From: Elysia marginata
Taxonomy: Eukaryota > Mollusca > Gastropoda > Plakobranchidae
DNA: 21,823 nucleotides
Direction: 5' to 3'
Assembly: GCA_019649035.1 (NCBI GenBank)
Contig: BMAT01000778.1
Coordinates: 225,661-247,483 of the forward strand
The translations under genes and the position numbers were made by a program. The notes under the pieces are model-generated. The model was not told the origin of the DNA. It worked only from the letters and a program-made list of their open reading frames with translations, and searched no databases. This document shows positions 19,401 through 21,823 of the stretch, piece by piece (position 1 is the stretch's first letter; every line of letters starts with the position of its first letter).

Positions 19401-19818
19401 TTTGGCACATTCCACCAGTAAACACACTGAAGGTGGTGAGACTCCAGAGAACATGAACCAAACTCAATTGCCAGAGAAGGCAACAACACGGCCCGACTCT
19501 CCTTTGGAAAGCTGTTCCAGCTCTTGTTCTGACAGTGATGAGGAGGAAATTAGAAACAATCAACGTCTTTTGCCATTCCCAATCAGACTTATTGGTTCTG
19601 CCATTACAAGCAGCCCAGAACTGATTGCATCCACTAAAGAATTGCTCGAAATCCAGAAATCCAAGTCAAATCTTGAAAAGCAGAAACTCTTGATGGAGAC
19701 TAAACTGCTCGAGTTGACAAACACAAAACTAGAACTGGAGATAAAACAGTTGCAAAAGACTCTATCTTCAGAAATTAGCCAGACACACGACACAACCATC
19801 TATCTGCAAGCTCCATGA
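13084..19818 (+). CDS. Stand-alone FAR1/ZSWIM3-N-type zinc-finger protein with C-terminal coiled coil
   Basis: Four coding exons (13084-13431, 13927-14045, 18600-18850, 19328-19818) join in phase (0, 2, 1) to give 402 residues. Residues 1-75 are charged and disordered. Residues 78-192 form the ZSWIM3 N-terminal/FAR1-type DNA-binding domain: EFQSFLQLRDAIEKYQKEKF, YTCKCHG (C138/C140), RLNCPMYIRF (C162) and EEHNHG (H186, H188), a C-x(n)-C-x23-H-x-H zinc site of the WRKY-GCM1 class. A basic patch, RMKRKRSR (208-215), may be a nuclear signal. CSDSDEEE (about 306-313) is acidic, and about 336-386 is a leucine-rich coiled coil suited to dimerisation. No MULE transposase, RNase H fold or SWIM finger follows, unlike FAR1, ZSWIM1/3 or Mutator proteins. 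The ATG has adenine at -3. Likely a nuclear DNA-binding regulator; target unknown. Confidence 0.85.
13432..13926 (+). other. FAR1-like gene, first coding intron
   Basis: 495-base GT-AG intron, AT-rich, with no embedded gene or repeat recognised. Confidence 0.8.
13927..14045 (+). CDS. FAR1-like gene, second coding exon
   Basis: 119 bases between TTTCAG and GTTGG|GTAAGT. It encodes residues 117-155 and two bases of Gly156. It carries the VYHLVNHKLMYHSITYTCKC strand pair with the first zinc ligand (C138 or C140) and the basic loop HGELRQRPGTRIKNVG typical of the fold. Confidence 0.85.
14046..15637 (+). other. FAR1-like gene, large intron, left part
   Basis: The 4554-base GT-AG intron (14046-18599) starts here. 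No exon, RNA gene or transposon ends were recognised in this part. ORFs at 13891-14103 (minus) and 14691-14912 (plus) are chance readings. Confidence 0.5.
15638..15656. repeat. (TAA)n tail of the LINE
   Basis: Six TAA units on the plus strand, equal to (TTA)n at the 3' end of the minus-strand element. L2/CR1-clade elements end in short direct repeats rather than poly(A). No clear target site duplication was found beside it. Confidence 0.8.
15768..16925 (-). pseudogene. LINE reverse transcriptase fragment with one premature stop
   Basis: The 386-codon span is otherwise continuous in a single frame, with only the TAG at 16589-16587 breaking it. The two halves (109 and 258 residues by ORF) are in the same frame, so no indel frameshift has accumulated over 1.1 kb, which argues for a fairly young insertion. 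Without a start or the 5' domains it cannot be active. Confidence 0.88.
16926..18195 (+). other. FAR1-like gene, large intron, right part
   Basis: Apart from the duplicated unit at 17092-17335 and a short (CTAT)n run at about 17936-17952, no gene is supported. The 17805-18020 ORF is a pyrimidine-rich chance reading. Confidence 0.45.
17092..17335 (+). repeat. Two-copy tandem duplication, unit about 125 bp
   Basis: TTTGACAACTTGATTTTTGC followed by CATTGCCGGTAAGGT occurs at about 17092 and again at about 17217. The downstream parts remain alignable with many differences (GCTAAATA, then TTTTTTATTA against ATTATTTATT, then GATTATAAAA against GGTTATAAAA). The 5' half is far better conserved than the 3' half. 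Confidence 0.75.
18196..18288 (+). other. 30-codon ORF or retroelement tail of unknown identity
   Basis: ATG at 18196 opens a short frame reading RALLDTRKNLYQVECLWGLS and ending at a TAA in AATAAATCAATAAG. The composition is protein-like and more GC-rich than the surrounding intron. It could be the end of a retroelement, a small ORF or chance. No family is recognised. Confidence 0.25.
18600..18850 (+). CDS. FAR1-like gene, third coding exon
   Basis: 251 bases between TTTTCAG and GATAAAA|GTGAGT. The first base completes Gly156. It encodes RKRLNCPMYIRFKLSADLQK with the second zinc cysteine, LVLFDIKEEHNHGID with the His pair, the post-domain QMTPRQQVYQLSRMKRKRSR basic segment, and ends in the Asn240 codon. 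Confidence 0.87.
18851..19327 (+). other. FAR1-like gene, last intron
   Basis: 477-base GT-AG intron with no embedded gene recognised. Confidence 0.8.
19328..19818 (+). CDS. FAR1-like gene, terminal coding exon
   Basis: 491 bases after ACATCAG, encoding residues 241-402 and ending at TGA 19816-19818. It begins with a Ser/Thr/Glu-rich linker, then CSSSCSDSDEEE, a short hydrophobic block LLPFPIRLIGSAIT, and a helix rich in Leu, Lys and Glu (STKELLEIQKSKSNLEKQKL onward) with heptad-like leucines. Confidence 0.87.
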
Positions 19819-19891
19819 ACGTAACAACTTTATAAATGCCTTCAAGTAATTTTTTTTTCTTTAATACAAAAAAGGTGCTTTGTAATGTATA

Positions 19892-20363
19892 GATTGGAAT
19901 CCGCAGAAATTCAACAGGGTTAAGCCTCGTTGACTTTAATGTTTTAAGTAAGGTTGTTTTTATCCATTTTCAGGGGAAGGAGGGGGGTGTAATATAGTGC
20001 AATCTGTAAGAGCTAGATAAATTCAACAAGCGCAGTGTGACCACTAGGAAGGTACTCAGAGAAATGATGAAGGTGGCCTACGCTAGTAGATGTAGACACA
20101 GGGATGTAATGGGTAGGTGTGTGCACAGAAACACTGTGTTCGCGTAACATTAAATTTGTTAGCCTAGTGTGGCAAAGCAAGAGAGTCATCAGTCAAATGC
20201 CCCAATCCACCCAGCCATGATATGTTGACTTCAAGCAAAAATAGGTGCAAGGCAGTTGACTTAATGCAAAATAAAGTTAAATAAAGAAGGAAAAAATGGG
20301 ACCGTTGCAAGGTGTTGGCTTTGACTAAGAGTTGACTTCAAGCAAGTCTCGCGGATTCCATTA
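19892..20363. mobile_element. Pogo-like element in the 3' flank of the FAR1-like gene
   Basis: Inverted ends TGGAATCCGC (19895-19904) and GCGGATTCCA (20351-20360) resemble the CAGTGGAATCC termini at 781-879, with decayed outermost bases and TA just before the left end. GTTGACTT recurs inside (about 19929, 20224, 20254, 20331), as in the other copies. About 470 bp, no ORF, with a G-rich run near 19974-19987. Confidence 0.55.
20270..20285 (+). terminator. Candidate polyadenylation signals of the FAR1-like gene
   Basis: Two AATAAA hexamers, at 20270-20275 and 20280-20285, lie about 450 bases after the stop codon. No AATAAA occurs between the stop and here. Both lie inside the pogo-like element, so the 3' end may be transposon-derived. 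The usage is inferred. Confidence 0.4.
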
Positions 20364-21823
20364 TGTAATACATAAAAAAACGCCCTTGCTTGTGTAATCA
20401 TGTAACTTTAAAAAAGTGTTGAGATTGGCTAATACAAATGCACCCAAACTTGAATGTTTTTAAATTTTGCCAGAGGCAATGGTAGTTGAGAGCGAGATCT
20501 CTTTGAAATATTTTCTGTTTCACTTCCTGTTCGTTCGCATGGAGGTGGGTCTGAAATGAGCTGATTTTAATTCTATAAAAGTTAAAGAAGAGGAAAAAAT
20601 GGGCCTTTAAATGTTTAATTAATCTTGTTGAATACAAGGTCTTTGGACATGAGGTTAACTTCTGTAACAATCCCTGTCTCTTTCTCTCCCTCCCTCCCTG
20701 ATACATTTTCTTTTTCTTTTTTGACACTTCTTCAAAGATTTAGATCCCCTGGTGTTTGAAACACTAAAAAAAATCACCAAAAAATAAAGAAGGTTAAAAA
20801 AAAGGAAATTACAATTATCAACAAAATATAGAACCTACACGCTTTCATCATAGTAAAATGATCTATCAAAACAAAACTAAATAGGCCTACAGCTTATAAA
20901 AACAAGTTGGTGCTCTAAAATAAAATTATGAGGACTAAGTTCTATGAAATGTGTAACAGTAATTACATGTATGTGGCTAAGTCTTATGAATACACATAAT
21001 AGAATATTTAATAAAAATCTACTGCACGCGTTTTCTACTTGTGGGCCTGGTTAAGTCTTGCAACCACTAATAAACAACGTGATTGTCAGAAATTTAAATA
21101 CGTCTTGTGATCAGTGCAAATAAGTTGGATGTGGGATATTGATAAAAATGTCTTTTACAAGTATGTCCGATTTCTCCTTTTTTTTACGTCTTTCATCAAA
21201 AGAAACTCTTACATCTTTACACCAAAAAAAGTGCATTATCATGTCATTTTTAAGGTTTGGAAACTAAATAGATCACATTGTTCAAAATATCAACGCCTTG
21301 TAATGTTAAAAATAAAATTGAAATATTCAAATCATTTGGACTCGTTGTGAGACTTCATTACATTTTTAATTGTATTTTTATCTCTTTACCATAAAACAGT
21401 TCACCTGTATTTTAGGATACTTTATAACAATGTAATGTTTTAAAACTGTAAAAAACGATTTTGTTCAAAATATCATCAACGCCTTGCAAAGTGCAACAGT
21501 AAACTTATTTGAGCAGGCCTTAGGTTGTATTTTTTGCAAGCTAGTATACTAAAAACATTAAAGTAAATAGGTGTATCTGTAGCTTCAAGTTCATGGGAAA
21601 TTCTTTCTAAGACAAGAAGATTCTTCTCAAAATGGAACAAGTTAAGTTTGTAGGGGAAAACAAAGAAAAGAGAAAAACAAGATACATGTACATAGTTGTA
21701 TGTAATATGGCATACCAACAACTTTGCAATTTGTACTGTTTCTGCATCAAGAAATAGGCTATAAACACACTATTCCACCTAAAAATTCACAACAAATTCA
21801 ATACATACTGATAAGAGAGGCGG
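20364..21823. other. Non-genic right flank
   Basis: Both strands were read for cyclophilin-domain or U-box exons of PPIL2 and for other genes; none was found. Pyrimidine-rich simple sequence sits at 20676-20699. ORFs at 20398-20727, 21114-21350 and 21476-21721 lack family features. Confidence 0.4.

Overview
This is a eukaryotic nuclear window. It has AT-rich, gene-poor DNA, multi-exon genes with GT-AG introns, a 5'-truncated non-LTR retrotransposon, a tRNA-derived SINE and many short inverted-repeat (MITE-like) elements. Palindromic octamers such as TACATGTA, TAGGCCTA and (C)TAGATCTA(G) recur. Together with the LINE and SINE types this looks like a lophotrochozoan, probably a mollusc; that taxonomic guess is an inference of low to moderate certainty.

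Left third (1-6100): no confident protein-coding gene. It holds pogo/Tigger-like MITEs (781-879, 1931-1982, 2161-2325, 5874-6015), a G-quadruplex-prone G tract (3202-3231), a three-copy diverged tandem repeat (3686-4215) and a CpG-containing, promoter-like stretch with a YY1-type site (about 4640-4960). From that stretch a short two-exon transcript of unknown coding potential may start and end near 5790.

Middle (6115-10526, minus strand): the last three coding exons of PPIL2 (U-box/cyclophilin-like protein), recognised from the TDPYEEADEQ, YRQGIGKYIN and NFGNFSTW segments and from perfectly matching splice phases. Its introns contain a 1.1-kb mariner/pogo-like element, inside which sits a 384-bp piggyBac-like MITE flanked by TTAA.

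Right half (about 12.2-20.3 kb, plus strand): a complete four-coding-exon gene (13084-19818, 402 aa). It encodes a stand-alone FAR1/ZSWIM3-N-type (WRKY-GCM1 fold) zinc-finger protein with a basic patch, an acidic serine-rich stretch and a C-terminal coiled coil, and no transposase domain. Its 4.5-kb second intron holds an antisense L2/CR1-type LINE fragment (15638-16925) interrupted by a single stop directly after the YADD catalytic motif. Its best polyadenylation signals lie inside a downstream pogo-like MITE.

No PPIL2 exon was found to the right of 10526. Either the rest of PPIL2 lies beyond 21823, so that the FAR1-like gene is nested antisense in a PPIL2 intron, or PPIL2 is interrupted or misassembled here. 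The FAR1-like gene and its possible nested position are the most interesting content; I see no clear evidence of a wholly new system.
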